This document shows positions 44,899 to 56,843 of a stretch of DNA of 64,000 nt, piece by piece. Positions within the stretch are counted from its first letter, which is position 1, and each line of letters opens with the position of its first letter. The notes below the pieces were generated by a model. The model was not told the origin of the DNA. It searched no databases and worked only from the letters and a program-made list of their open reading frames with translations. The position numbers and the translations under genes are program-made. This DNA comes from Lolium rigidum (Eukaryota > Streptophyta > Magnoliopsida > Poales > Poaceae), in NCBI RefSeq assembly GCF_022539505.1, contig NC_061513.1:178900017-178964016 (forward strand), given 5' to 3'.

Positions 44899-47622
44899 CA
44901 CCCGCGTGCCGGAGAAGGGCTGTCGCTGGCGGAGAAGAAGAACAATGGGGCGCGGAAAAAGAAAGGGGAAGCAATGGCACGGGCACGGGCGCGGGGCTAG
45001 CTCGGGCTCCCATTTTGCAACGGTCACCTAGGTAAGCTGTGGGTCCGGGGCGCTCACGTGGACAAGTTGTGGGTCCCACGATGATCTGGATAAGTGTAGA
45101 CGTGTCCACTGCGGGGCACCAACAGCGGCCCCACTTGCCAGCACCAACCAACGTCAACTAAACGGGATTCCTTCCGTCCGAGCTCTTTCTGCGGGTTATA
45201 GACAAGAAGTTGGGGAAAACTGAGGAAAAACTAAGGAGCTAGGGAAAACTGAGTACAACTAAGGACCCGAGGGCACGAAAATAGAAATCCCTACAAGTTA
45301 TGTGAGATAGTATAGACCATGATGAGTCAATCATGGAAGGTAAGGAAGAGTGATAGGAATAATATATGTCAACTTACATGGTAGAGTTGTTAATCATATA
45401 TGATTCACTTGAGAGTCATTATGTGATGGACTAGGACATAATAAATAATTAAGATGAGTACAATAAGAAGTTAAGTGTTCAACAATAGTGCAAGAATTGT
45501 CTTCCAGAACCATGGGAACTGTGTCAAGTACATCAGAACCCTAATTACATGGTAAGAACACATGGAAGTATAAGAGTTATATCCCAATAGTTATGGGTTT
45601 AGAGTAACGATGTTGGAACCTAAAGATATCATGTGAGGTATTCCTCAACAAAAAGGGAAGCTAAATTAGTACTTCCAAAGAAAATTAGGTTAATCTTAGC
45701 TATCCTAGACCACTTTGTTTCAAGCTTATCTCATTGCAAATGTGCAAACTAAGGTAAAGGTTGAGACAAATAGTAGAATCCCATATATTTGTGCTAAGTA
45801 TCACAATATAAACCTATATTATGTGGTGTTATATACTACACATCAGAGCCTGATGTTTAGAGACGTCTTACTCAATTATTATATTCAGGCTTATGATGGT
45901 GTGTATTATATGCACAAAGCTGAATCTTCTTGGATTTTATTGGATTTTCATTGATTGACTAGATCCATACATGAAGTTTAACTTTGATATGCAAATGCAT
46001 GTTGCAATATCAAGTCCTACTTAATGTTATAGATCTAGAGGGTAATAGTATTAGTGTGAGGAAGTGACGAATTCTGAAGAAATTGAAGACAAGATGAAGG
46101 TCCATCAGAGAAAGGAAGCAAAGTTGTGGGAAGTAACCACAATACTCTGAAGGAAGTACCAATCAAAATTCATGCTTTACCTCAATAGAGGAGTACTTTT
46201 GTACATAAGAAGCATGAAGGTGAGAAATATGATGATTATGGAGAAGTAGGAGTAAACCCATAGTCATTATGGAAAAGGGAATGCATGGGAAACCACCTTG
46301 GATACAAAATTCATAGTGATTTTCTTGCAAAAATAAACCCTGAAGGAAGGAAGATGAAATATGAAACCATAGCAGATATAAGAAGACCACAGTTGGTATC
46401 AGAAGACCACAGTTGGTATAGGATCAATACTGCGGGATAAAGTAGGAGATGTCTCGTCCAGTTGATCAGAACCTATAAGAGAATCCATTTTTAGATAATA
46501 TAAATAGCCACATTTGGTATCAAGTAGTCCATCATTTGATTATTTGTAACAGAAAGTTGAGAACAAATAATAATCTTGTTAGCCAAATAACAATGACCTA
46601 TAATCATTTAGTCGAAGGATTCACATTGGATGTCCACAATTGTGGGTGGATACACCACAAACATTCTTCGCAAGACCTTATAAGAGTACAAACCATAAAC
46701 TAGACCTAGACCAATATTCTAATCATAAGTCCAATAGTTGGAAGAAAAGGAGTTGAAGAACATAAGAAAAATCTAAGGGGTAGAGTAAAGATTGAGTTGG
46801 ATTTACAAACTCAATATTTTGAGCTAGATAGAAGCAGAAGGTCTGAACTGAGAGGAAGTTTGATCTTATTTTCATAAGATTGTTGAACAATACTTTCAGA
46901 AGGATGTCAGACCAGAAGCCGAGGTTCATACCTCGAGGAAGTAATAATTTGACTTTAAACTTGAGAAAGTGAGTAGTATCTACTCGGAAGTAAGAAAGCT
47001 CAAGTCAGTCTAAGATAATGAAGTTGGACGAAGGAAATATCGGAGACCAAATACAGCTCAAGGTGGCCAAAGACTGAAGGAGATTAACAATACCAAAATA
47101 AAAGACTAATAGAATGATTCCTTTCATGGAACCTAAATAACCCAAAATAGTTATAGGTATCAACTATAATCCATGATTGGATAGACTAAGTGAGTCTAAT
47201 CCATTCCTTAGGAAATAAACCATCGTAACAATTTCCATGGTAAGTACCTTACAAGTACCATTATTACAGTTTTGGTAGTAAGGGAAACAAAGACCTATTT
47301 ATCAATTAGGAGTTTATTATCAATTAGTCTTCAGTTGAGACTAGCAGCATCAGAAGAAGTTCCAAGCATTGAATCTTCAATGAGAAAGGAAACGAGATTA
47401 TAGTATTGAAAGAAATCATGGAATTGAAGTAAGAAAACCATGACTCAGAGACAGACACTAGTGGATTCCAGGAAGAATCTGGACAAGGGATATATTCAAT
47501 AATATCCAGTAAGATCAATACAGAAATCGAGAAAAGTCGTAGTCTACACAAGTCAGATCAACACACCGAAACGTGAGAGAGTTCAAATTTTTAGGACGAA
47601 GTTTAGTTTAAGGGGTAGAGAC

Positions 47623-48451
47623 TGTAATATCCCAGGTATTGGGGTTACAAAAAAATAGAGGAAACAGATGTGTGCATTGCATTCATGCATAGAAAATCTG
47701 GGGAATTTTCGCGCTTTAAAGTAAAACAATCACAGTAACTGAAGTTTCACTTGACCTTGATGGAATTTAAGTAGCTCATCAAGTCCAGTGCTATAAACCT
47801 CAATGTGACTTTGCCAAAACCTTGTTTTGGGTAGAGATGATTTGATCTAAGGGGTTAGATCAAATGGAACTAAAATCAACATAAGAACATATGAATCAAG
47901 GATCAATTGCTTGATCTTATTAAAGATCATAATATGGTATTAATTGCCATAACATATGAACATCCATTTAACTGAAATCAAGTAACAAGAAATGGTGAAA
48001 CTATTCGGACTTATCTTTCCATGTCTTAAACTAATCCTTGATCTTATCATGAACCTCATTGTATTCATTCTATTTCAATCTTGGAAACAAGACAAGGAGA
48101 TCAACTCTAGAAGTATATATCCTTCTCTATTACATATTATTATACATCAAACCTAAAGAGGTGAGAGTCCTATTTTATTAGGGAAGCAATGGCAAACCTT
48201 GAGGCAAACCTTGGATATAAATATCCATTTGATTAAAACATTATCTTCAAGAGGAACCCTAGAGTACTTTTCAAGTCATTCCCAAATGAGAGAGACCATT
48301 AATACCAATCCAAGCTTTACCTATTTAAGAATAAAGGACAACATTTGAACTAAAGTATTAGGTTGAAAACCATTTCCCTTGGAGTGGTGAGTTAACCTAA
48401 TACCACATGAAATAATACCATATCAAAGAATTGATATAGTAAGGAGGGGAT
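47623..48451 (+). repeat. 3' LTR of the LARD-like element, first 829 bp
   Basis: Nearly identical to 33437-34269. It is cut after AAGGAGGGGAT by an incoming LTR that starts TGATACGTC at 48452; the remainder lies beyond the window. Confidence 0.9.
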
Positions 48452-48753
48452 TGATACGTCTCAAACGTATCTATAATTTCTTATGTTCCATGCTACTTTT
48501 ATGATGATACTCACATGTTTTATACACATTATATGTCATTATTATGCATTTTCCGGAACTAACCTATTGACGAGATGCCGAAGTGCCAGTTCCTGTTTTC
48601 TGCTGTTTTTGGTTTCAGAAATCCTAGTAAGGAAATATTCTCGGAATTGGACGAAATCAACACCCAGCATCTTATAATTCCACGAAGCTTCCAGAACACC
48701 GGAGAGGCACCAGAGGGGAACCCTGGGGGGCCCACACGTGGTGGCGGCGCGGC
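48452..48753 (+). repeat. Truncated LTR, plus orientation
   Basis: Begins TGATACGTCTCAAACGTATC, the same start as the LTRs of M1 and M2, and matches their first 300 bases (in element sense) before stopping at the left end of M2. Preceded by GGGAT, a possible TSD half. It is probably the 5' end of a further element into which M2 inserted; the rest would lie beyond the window. Confidence 0.65.
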
Positions 48754-50347
48754 TGATGCGTGCAGTTGACACACGTCCGTTGGTAACCCCAAGAGGAAGG
48801 TGTGATGCAGACAGTAGCAAGTTTTCCCTCAGAAAGAAACCAAGGTTTATCGAACCAGGAGGAGCCAAGAAGCACGTTGAAGGTTGATGGTGGCGGAATG
48901 TAATGCGGCGCAACACCAGGGATTCCGGCGCCAACGTGGAACCTGCACAACACAACCAAAGTACTTTGCCCCAACGAAACAGTGAGGTTGTCAATCTCAC
49001 CGGCTTGCTGTAACAAAGGATTAACCGTATTGTGTGGAAGATGATTGTTTGCAGAAAACAGTAAAGAACAATTGCAGTAGATTATATACGATGTAAAGAA
49101 TAGGACCGGGGTCCACAGTTCACTAGAGGTGTCTCTCCCATAAGATAAAAGCATGTTGGGTGAACAAATTACAGTCGGGCAATTGACAAATAGAGAGGGC
49201 ATAAAAATGCACATACATGATATGATAAATATAGTGAGATTTAATTGGGCATTACGACAAAGTACATAGACCGCTATCCAGCATGCATCTATGCCTAAAA
49301 AGTCCACCTTCAGGTTATCATCCGAACCCCTTCCAGTATTAAGTTGCAAAACAACGGACAATTGCATTAAGTATGGTGCGTAATGTAATCAATAACTACA
49401 TCCTTAGACATAGCATCAATGTTTTATCCCTAGTGGCAACAAGCACATCCACAACCTTAGAACTTTCTGTCACTGTCCCAGATTTAATGGAGGCATGAAC
49501 CCACTATCGAGCATAAATACTCCCTCTTGGAGTTAAGAGCAAAAACATGGCCAGAGCCTCTGCTAATAACGGAGAGCATGCAAGATCATAAACAACACAT
49601 AGGTAATAACTTGATCATCACCATAACATAGTATTCTCTATCCATCGGATCCCGACAAACACAACATATAGTATTACAGATAGATGATCTTGATCATGTT
49701 AGGCAGCTCACAAGATCCAACAATGAAGCACATAAGGAGAAGACAACCATCTAGCTACTGCTATGGACCCATAGTCCAGGGGTGAACTACTCACTCATCA
49801 CTCCGGAGGCGATCATGGCGATGAAGAGTCCTCCGGGAGATGATTCCCCTCTCCGGTAGGGTGCCGGAGGCGATCTCCTGAATCCCCCGAGATGGGATTG
49901 GCGGCGGCGGCGTCTCAGTAAGGTTTTCCGTATCGTGGCTCTCGGTACAGAGGGTTTCGCGACGAAAGCTTTAAGTAGGCGGAAGGGCAGGTCAAAGGGC
50001 GTCACGGGGGACCCACACAGTAGGGCCGCGCGGCCAGGGCCTAGGCCGCGCCGCCCTGGCGTGTCATCGCCCCGTGGCCCCACTTCGTCTTCTCTTCGGT
50101 CTTCTGGAAGCTTCGTGGCAAAATAGGACCCTGGGCGTTGATTTCGTCCAATTCCGAGAATATTTCCTTACTAGGATTTCTGAAACCAAAAACAGCAGAA
50201 AACAACAAGCTGGCTCTTCGGCATCTTGTTAATAGGTTAGTGCCGGAAAATGCATAAATACGACATATAATGTGTATAAAACATGTAGATATCATCAATA
50301 ATGTAGCATGGAACATAAGAAATTATCGATACGTCGGAGACGTATCA
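48754..50347 (-). repeat. 3' LTR of M2, 1594 bp
   Basis: Plus strand begins TGATGCGTGCAGTTGACACA and ends CGGAGACGTATCA; the adjoining GCATCCCCAAGCTTAGTT is the complement of the polypurine region. Matches 59274-59996 over the portion present there. Confidence 0.9.
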
Positions 50348-50959
50348 GCATCCCCAAGCTTAGTTCTGCTCGTCCCGAGCAGGTAAACGATAACAAAGAT
50401 AATTTCTGGAGTGACATGCCATCATAACCTTGATCATACTATTGTAAGCATATGTAATGAATGCAACGATCAAAACAATGGTAATGACATGAGTAAACAA
50501 ATGAATCATAAAGCAAAGACTTTTCATGAATAGTACTTCAAGACAAGCATCAATAAGTCTTGCATAAGAGTTAACTCATAAAGCAATAAATCAAAGTAAA
50601 GGTATTGAAGCAACACAAAGGAAGATTAAGTTTCAGCGGTTGCTTTCAACTTATAACATGAATATCTCATGGATAGTGTCAATGTAAGGTAATATAACAA
50701 GTGCAGTATGCAAGTATGTAGGAATCAATGCACAGTTCACACAAGTGTTTGCTTCTTGAGGTGGAGAGAGATAGGTGAAATGACTCAACATAAAAGTAAA
50801 AGAAAGGTCCTTCAAAGAGGAAAGCATCGATTGCTATATTTGTGCTAGAGCTTTTATTTTGAAAACATGAAACAATTTTGTCAACGGTAGTAATAAAGCA
50901 TATGAGTTATGTAAATTATATCTTACAAGTTGCAAGCCTCATGCATAGTATACTAATAG

Positions 50960-51851
50960 TGATGAGGTCTAAGACCCCGTTTGTGGCCCGATCTTGCGGT
51001 TGACCCGAAATCCAAAGGGGGAGGAGAGGGAGAGCGCGAAGAACACGATGAACACGAGGGACTCACGCACGCACACCTACCCGATACAATCGATACTTAC
51101 CCCCGTGGCTCGATGGACCACGCCAATAGAATCAACCCGGGAGAGACGCGAGGTAGAATCCCGGAGTGAGAGATCGGTGTTGAAGACGGAGACCGGTGAG
51201 GGAGAGAGAGTGGAGCACACTAGAATCTCACTCACAAACATCCAATTCATCCAACAAGGGTAGCCTTGATACAAAGGGGATGAAACCCTAGGGAGACAAA
51301 ACTCAAATCCATGTCTAAGCCTAAATCATGTCTAAGGAGGTAAGGGGGGCGTCCTGGGTCTATATATAGGCACCCAAGAAGACACATGGCGAAAAGGTAC
51401 ATAAGTGGGTAACTTAGGCAGTTTGGTGGGTAATCCCGTCAGATCCGGTTTGGGGCCGGTCAGACCGGGTCCTGGACCGGATGGTCCGGTCGTGGGTCCG
51501 GTTGACCGGGCGCCAACCGGACTGGGCCTCCTCCTCCCTCTTCCTTCTTCTCTTCTTTCCTTCTTCTTCTTCCTTCTTCCTTCTTCCTTGCACCATGGGA
51601 GTTCCTTCTCTCTTGGTCCTTGTCGATGTCGGCACCTATAGACACCATGACGATAGGCATGAGGTAGCATACCATTCGAGTTGGTGTTGAGGTCGACCAT
51701 AGAGAGGAAGGAGTTCACCTTTACATATATGGCGGGGTTTTGTGTTGTTGGTCCACTTGGGGGACTCCTTGGCCATGGTGTAGCGTCGATGATAGTCGGG
51801 GCTGCACTTGTTGGTCTTGAGGCGTAGGTGTCCAAAGGCCACCCCGCATCA
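50960..51851 (+). mobile_element. Solo LTR, 892 bp, TSD AATAG
   Basis: Starts TGATGAGGTCTAAGACCCCG and ends CACCCCGCATCA, giving a TGATG...CATCA terminus. AATAG flanks it at 50955-50959 and 51852-51856. M1 supplies the empty site (ACTAATAGTGTCCGCACC near 24104). A TATATATAG box at about 51360 fits plus orientation, and several GGTCCGG / GACCGG motifs follow it. It is left by recombination between the two LTRs of a former element, and matches no other LTR in the window. Confidence 0.85.
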
Positions 51852-52639
51852 AATAGTGCCCGCACCTTGTCCTAATTAGCTTGGACTACCGGATCATCGC
51901 AATACACATGTTTTAACCAAGTGTCACAAAGTGGTACCTCCATGCCGCCTGTACAAAGGTCTAAGGAGAAAGCTCGCATTTTGGATTTCTCGCTTTTGAT
52001 TATTCTCAACTTAGACATCCATACCGGGACAACATGGACAACAGATAATGGACTCCTCTTTAATGCATAAGCATGTGGCAACAATTAGTGTTCTCATATG
52101 AGATTGAGGATATATGTCCAAAACTGAAACTTCCACCATGATTCATGGCTTTAGTTAGCGGCCCAATGTTCTTCTCTAACAATATGCATGCTCTAACCAT
52201 TAAAGTGGTAGATCTCTCTTACTTCAGACAAGACGGACATGCATAGCAACTCACATGATATTCAACAAAGAGTTGATGGCGTCCCCAGGAACATGGTTAT
52301 CGCACAACAAGCAACTTAATCTATACCTAATAATAAAGGAGCTAAGGTTTCTGCCAAAAAGTTTCGTCAACGCTTTTTTTGGGACCGTTTTGCCCTCCCA
52401 CCAAATCACATTTTACTGTAAACTGCCATCTTACCGGTTTGGTGCTTGTTTTATTCCCACCCGACCCAACCGGCCTCTCAGGAGAAGGACGAACGTGTTC
52501 CTTTCTAACTCAATTTTCTCCCTAGCCGGATCGAATCCCATAAAGGTTGTTCAATTTTTTGCCCCTCGCCCACGAAATCCGTCTATATATTGTCTCTGCC
52601 CCGTGCCCGATTCTCGCAGATGCCGTAGAAAAATCCGTA

Positions 52640-53400
52640 CCAAATAAATCACAGAGGCTCGCTGGAGTTTCCTCGACATCAAAACTCGAAATCGAGCTTT
52701 CCGAGATCAATGGAGATCCCAAATTTTCCTATGTGCAGGGAGGTCGGCGCCGGATTCCAGGCAAGCGGAGGGCTCGCGTGACTGTTGTCTCGGCCCAAGG
52801 AAGACGCGCAGTCTGTTTCAAAGAATTATAAACCGAGAGATTTGTTTGTTGTTTTCTCCATCGCCGCGAGAGGACGGCCGACGGCCATGCTCCCCTGATC
52901 TCTTGCGCCGCCCCAATTAGAGCTTCTGCCACCGCCAGTGCTACAACGCTGCTCCTACGCTGCTCCTACTCTGTACTTGAATCCCGCCTTTGGGGTGCCG
53001 GTGCTGCGCTCCTACTCTGTCCGCGAATCCCGCGTATGGGCGACGCTCCTCCGCGAACGCAAATGCCAGCCATTGACCCCTGTTTCTCCACCCATGAGCA
53101 AGGAGCACACCGGGGAGGTGGAGGGGGAAGGAGGCACCAGGGAGATGCAGGAAGGCCGCCTCGCCGCACTGCTGCTCCCCGCCAGAGTTCTCTCTTCTCC
53201 CTGCAGGTATGTCCCCTGGCTCCACTGTGCAGGAGGTAAGGAACGCCTCCAACCCGAGTTCCGGCCTCCGGCGCAGGTTCATCGGTGTGGCCCTCCGCCC
53301 TCCGCTCTCCCCCGAGATCTTAACTTTCCCCGGCCTGATCTACAAGAACTTTCGCCATCGTCCTGAGCGCAACTCGAGAGCCTGAGGAATCGAGATCGAA
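52640..53400 (+). other. GC-rich, exon-like segment in the Helitron
   Basis: This block is GC-rich compared with the rest of the Helitron. One frame (from about 53210, after TTCTCCCTGCAG, a splice-acceptor-like site) reads STVQEVRNASNPSSGLRRRF and PPLSPEILTFPGLIYKNF before a stop at about 53390; another (52547-52831) reads KSQRLAGVSSTSKLEIELSE. Helitrons often capture exons, so these may be host gene pieces, but no family was recognised and frames on both strands are open. Confidence 0.3.
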
Positions 53401-54767
53401 ATCTGCAGAGTAGCCCGTTGGGCGGCGTTGAGAGTGAGCCTCCTGTAGTGCCGCTTCTTGAAGGTTTGTCTCACACCTCAGCATTTTCTTCCGAGGTATT
53501 GTTGTGGTATACTTGCATACCATTAATGACAGCTTTTCAGCACAAGAGAAGTGTTAGACGAGAATAACAGAGGTATGCCTAAGCATATTTGTTCTCTCCT
53601 ATTTGCTGCCTTGTACGAGAGATTTGGCTGGCAAAAGAATGTTGAAGTAAAAGAACCACAAGGAAAATGTGTATAAGGATTGGTTCACTTCCTTGTAGAA
53701 TTTGATGAATCGACACTGGAAATGTATTTGTCATGGATTAGCTTGGAAGATAGGTTCTTTTAGGTTTGCATCATGCTTATTGCTGAACTTAACATCTGCA
53801 AGTCCCGGATGCCATACCAATGCTGCATGTACACTGGCTGAACACATTCCACAACCTCATGTACTGACGCACATACAGCTTAGATATTGAACAGGTAAGA
53901 TAATACCATTTGATGAAGTATAGAAGTAGTAGCTTTTTTAGTAATCTGTATATACTCTTGCCGGATCTGAACCTACAGTTAGCGTTCCAGTCTAGAGAAA
54001 TTATTAAGAGGAGGATTACCACGTTTTCTGACCACTAAGTGTTTGTGTTTATGCCTACAAAGATATTTTTCGTTCTAATGGACTTCTGTAAACCGATTTA
54101 AATGAAAATCCTCATTGTTGATTTAACAATTCAAATGAATCTTTTTATAGATAATAATGTGTGTGGTCTGCTATAATATGACAAAAGAAGTACTGACCGG
54201 AGCATCAATAAGATATGTTATTGGATTTTGTATTGAGTAATATACAACATAAAAATGTTTGTTACGAGTAGTTGGAGGTGTAAACTTGGTTCGCTTATAC
54301 TGATGCATGTTCTTACGGACTTAGGTTTGCTCACATGTCCTCCTTTATATTGTTCATTTTAGTTTAGTTTGGCAGATCGAAAGCGATGCCATATTTGCTC
54401 AGTGGTTGCCCAGTTGCCAACTGATATTGCGCAGCTTTGTCACCAATAATACTGAATGGCAAATTGTCATTGCAGTAACACGTTGTATAATGTTGTTCTG
54501 TGTTGGAGGTGCAGGAGAATTGTTAGCATTTTCTATTTAAAGAATTGCTAGCAATGTTGTTCTGTGAGGTGCAGGAGAATCGCTAGCATTTTCTATTTAA
54601 AGAATTGCTAGCATTTCTGGGGCTTCGAGAAAAAGAAACTTGCTTGACGTCTCTGTAACTTAGGTATTTCTGCCCGAAATGTAATGTTCTGTTTTACTGC
54701 GTTGAATACCAATCAGGTTTTGATAGCACATGATGTACATAACATTTTTATTCAATAACTTCATTTT

Positions 54768-55028
54768 TTGGTCAGATTTACAAAGTGTCTGTGTCATGAT
54801 TATCAATGTCATGCTTATTTCTGGACGGATATGATGATACAACTTATCCCCTCCAACAGTGGCAGACTTCCAACACCATTGATGGATGATCCTTGGAATC
54901 GACAACGAGCCAGTCTAGAGCAGCAGTTTAAGATAAGTAAAAAATGCTTAGCAATAGAAGACATTCCTATTTTCCGATTTCTTATTGGGTTCTTTGAGGA
55001 GGTTTTGGATGATGAGGATAACAAGTGA
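54768..55028 (+). other. Possible captured terminal exon in the Helitron
   Basis: An 86-codon frame following an acceptor-like TTTTTTGGTCAG (about 54774), including MMIQLIPSNSGRLPTPLMDD and PIFRFLIGFFEEVLDDEDNK before TGA. The acidic C-terminus and normal codon mix suggest a genuine exon end, but I do not recognise the protein. It lies 300 bases before the Helitron 3' terminus. Confidence 0.35.
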
Positions 55029-56843
55029 CGATGTGACTGTCATCGCCGTCTGCGGCCATTGCCATCGTAATTGTGCGAGGGAATAGAAGCTGGCGCCTTT
55101 ATTCAATTAAATTTACAAACTACTTGCTTCTTTCTGCTGTCATTTTTTATTTAATTCTTTGTGCTATCGGATTTACTAGATAATTTTGTATTTCCTTCAT
55201 AGAGTAGTCCACTTACCAATTATAAGTACAATGCAATTTAAAATTTTAATGGAGCTGAAAGTATTTTGAAAGCAGTATTCTTAGTAATATGATTTGATCC
55301 GTAGCAACGCACGGGCTTTGTCCTAGTAAGAGATAAAGTGCATAAGTACATATTCAATACCACAATAGTTTTTAGGCTATTTTGTCCCATGAGCTATATA
55401 TTGTAAAGGCGAATGATGGAAATTTAAAGGTAGCACTCAAGCAATTTACTTTGGAATGGCGGAGAAATACCATGTAGTAGGTAGGTATGGTCGAGACAAA
55501 TGGCATAGTGGTTGGCTCAAGGATTTTGGATGCATGAGAAGTATTCCCTCTCGATACAAGGTTTAGGCTAGCAAGGTTTATTTGAAACAAACACAAGGAT
55601 GAACCGGTGCAGCAAAACTCACATAAAAGACATATTGTAAGCATTATAAGACTCTACACCGTCTTCCTTGTTGTTCAAAACTCAATACTAGAAATTATCT
55701 AGACTTTAGAGAGAGACCAAATATGCAAACCAAATTTTAGCAAGCTCTATGTATTTCTTCATTAATAGGTGCAAAGTATATGATGCAAGAGCTTAAACAT
55801 GAGCACAACAATTGCCAAGTATCACATTATCCAAGACATTTTAGAATTACTACATGTAGCATTTCCCGATTCCAACCATATAACAATTTAACGAAGAAGA
55901 TTCAACCTTCACCATGAATACTATGAGTAAAGCCTAAGGACATATTTGTCCATATGAAACAGTGGAGCGTGTCTCTCTCCCACACGGTGAATGCTAGGAT
56001 CCATTTTATTCAAACAAAAACAAAAACGAAAACAAACCGACGCTCCAAGCAAAGTACATAAGATGTGACTGAATAAAAATATAGTTTCAGGGGAGGACCC
56101 TGATAATGTTGTCGATGAAGAAGGGGATGCCTTGGGCATCCCCAAGCTTAGAAGCTTGAGTCTTCTTAAAATATGCAGGGGTGAACCACCGGGGCATCCC
56201 CAAGCTTAGAGCTTTCACTCTCCTTGATCATATTGCATCATTTCCCTCTCTTGATCCTTGAAAACTTCCTCCACACCAAACTCGAAACAACTCATTAGAG
56301 GGTTAGTGCACAATAAAAATTAACATGTTCAGAGGTGACATAATCATTCTTAACACTTCTGGACATTGCATAAAGCTACTGGACATTAATGGATCAAAGA
56401 AATTCATCCAACATACCAAAAGAGGCAGTGCGAAATAAAAGGCAGAATCTGTCAAAACAGAACAGTTCGTAAAGACGAATTTTAAAATGGCACCAGCCTT
56501 GCTCAAATGAAAATGCTCAAATTGAATGAAAGTTGCGTAATTATCTGAGGATCACACACGTAAATTGGCATATTTTTCTGAGCTACCTACAGAGAGGTAG
56601 GTCGAAATTCGTGACAGCAAAGAAATCAGTAATCGCTGCAGTAATCCAAATCTAGTATGAACCTTACTATCAAAGATTTTACTTGGCATAACAAAACACA
56701 AAACTAAGATAAGGAGAGGTTGCTACAGTAGTAAACAACTTCCAAGACTCAAATATAAAATAAAGGTACTGTAGTAAAAACATGGGTTGTCTCCCATAAG
56801 CGCTTTTCTTTAACGCCTTTCAGCTAGGCGCAAAAAGTGTAAA

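Larger units (their letters stand above)
40315..45291. mobile_element. Mutator-like element (Pack-MULE type), 4977 bp, 9-bp TSD
   Basis: Terminal inverted repeats of about 138 bp begin GGGATTTCTATTTTCGTGCC on both ends and match at roughly nine positions in ten. The 9-bp TACAAGTTA is repeated exactly at 40306-40314 and 45292-45300, diagnostic of the Mutator superfamily. No MURA transposase is present. The interior holds two minus-strand gene-like regions (40990-42230 and 44289-44898), three tandem-repeat arrays and CT microsatellites, so it is a non-autonomous gene-carrying element. Confidence 0.9.
33437..48451 (+). mobile_element. LARD-like retrotransposon with about 6.4-kb LTRs and non-coding interior
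   Basis: A 5' LTR from TGTAATATCCCAGG (33437) to CACCACA (39806) is followed by the PBS TGGTATCAGAGC. The interior (39807-47622) totals only about 2.8 kb once the 5-kb Mutator-like element is removed, and no retroviral domain is seen. A purine tract (AAGGGGTAGAG, 47610-47620) precedes the 3' LTR at 47623, of which 829 bp remain before another insertion. Short interior and very long LTRs match the LARD class described from Triticeae. The 5 bp before it is CCTTC; the matching TSD is outside the window. Confidence 0.75.
52320..55326 (+). mobile_element. Non-autonomous Helitron, 3007 bp
   Basis: Begins TCTATACCTAATAATAAAGG and ends GTCCTAG with no TSD, between A and T. M1 shows the uninterrupted sequence CAACTTAATAAGAGATAAAG, so the insertion point is exact. 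Just before the 3' end is CCGTAGCAACGCACGG, a small palindrome as expected of Helitrons. No Rep/helicase is present; the interior contains possible captured gene pieces and a tandem duplication of about 58 bp (about 54505-54620). Confidence 0.9.

Noticed and set aside
48672..49367. 231-codon minus-strand ORF in the M2 LTR (also 59045-59728)
   Set aside because: It lies inside LTR sequence, is present in both LTRs with variation, and has no domain; a chance open frame.
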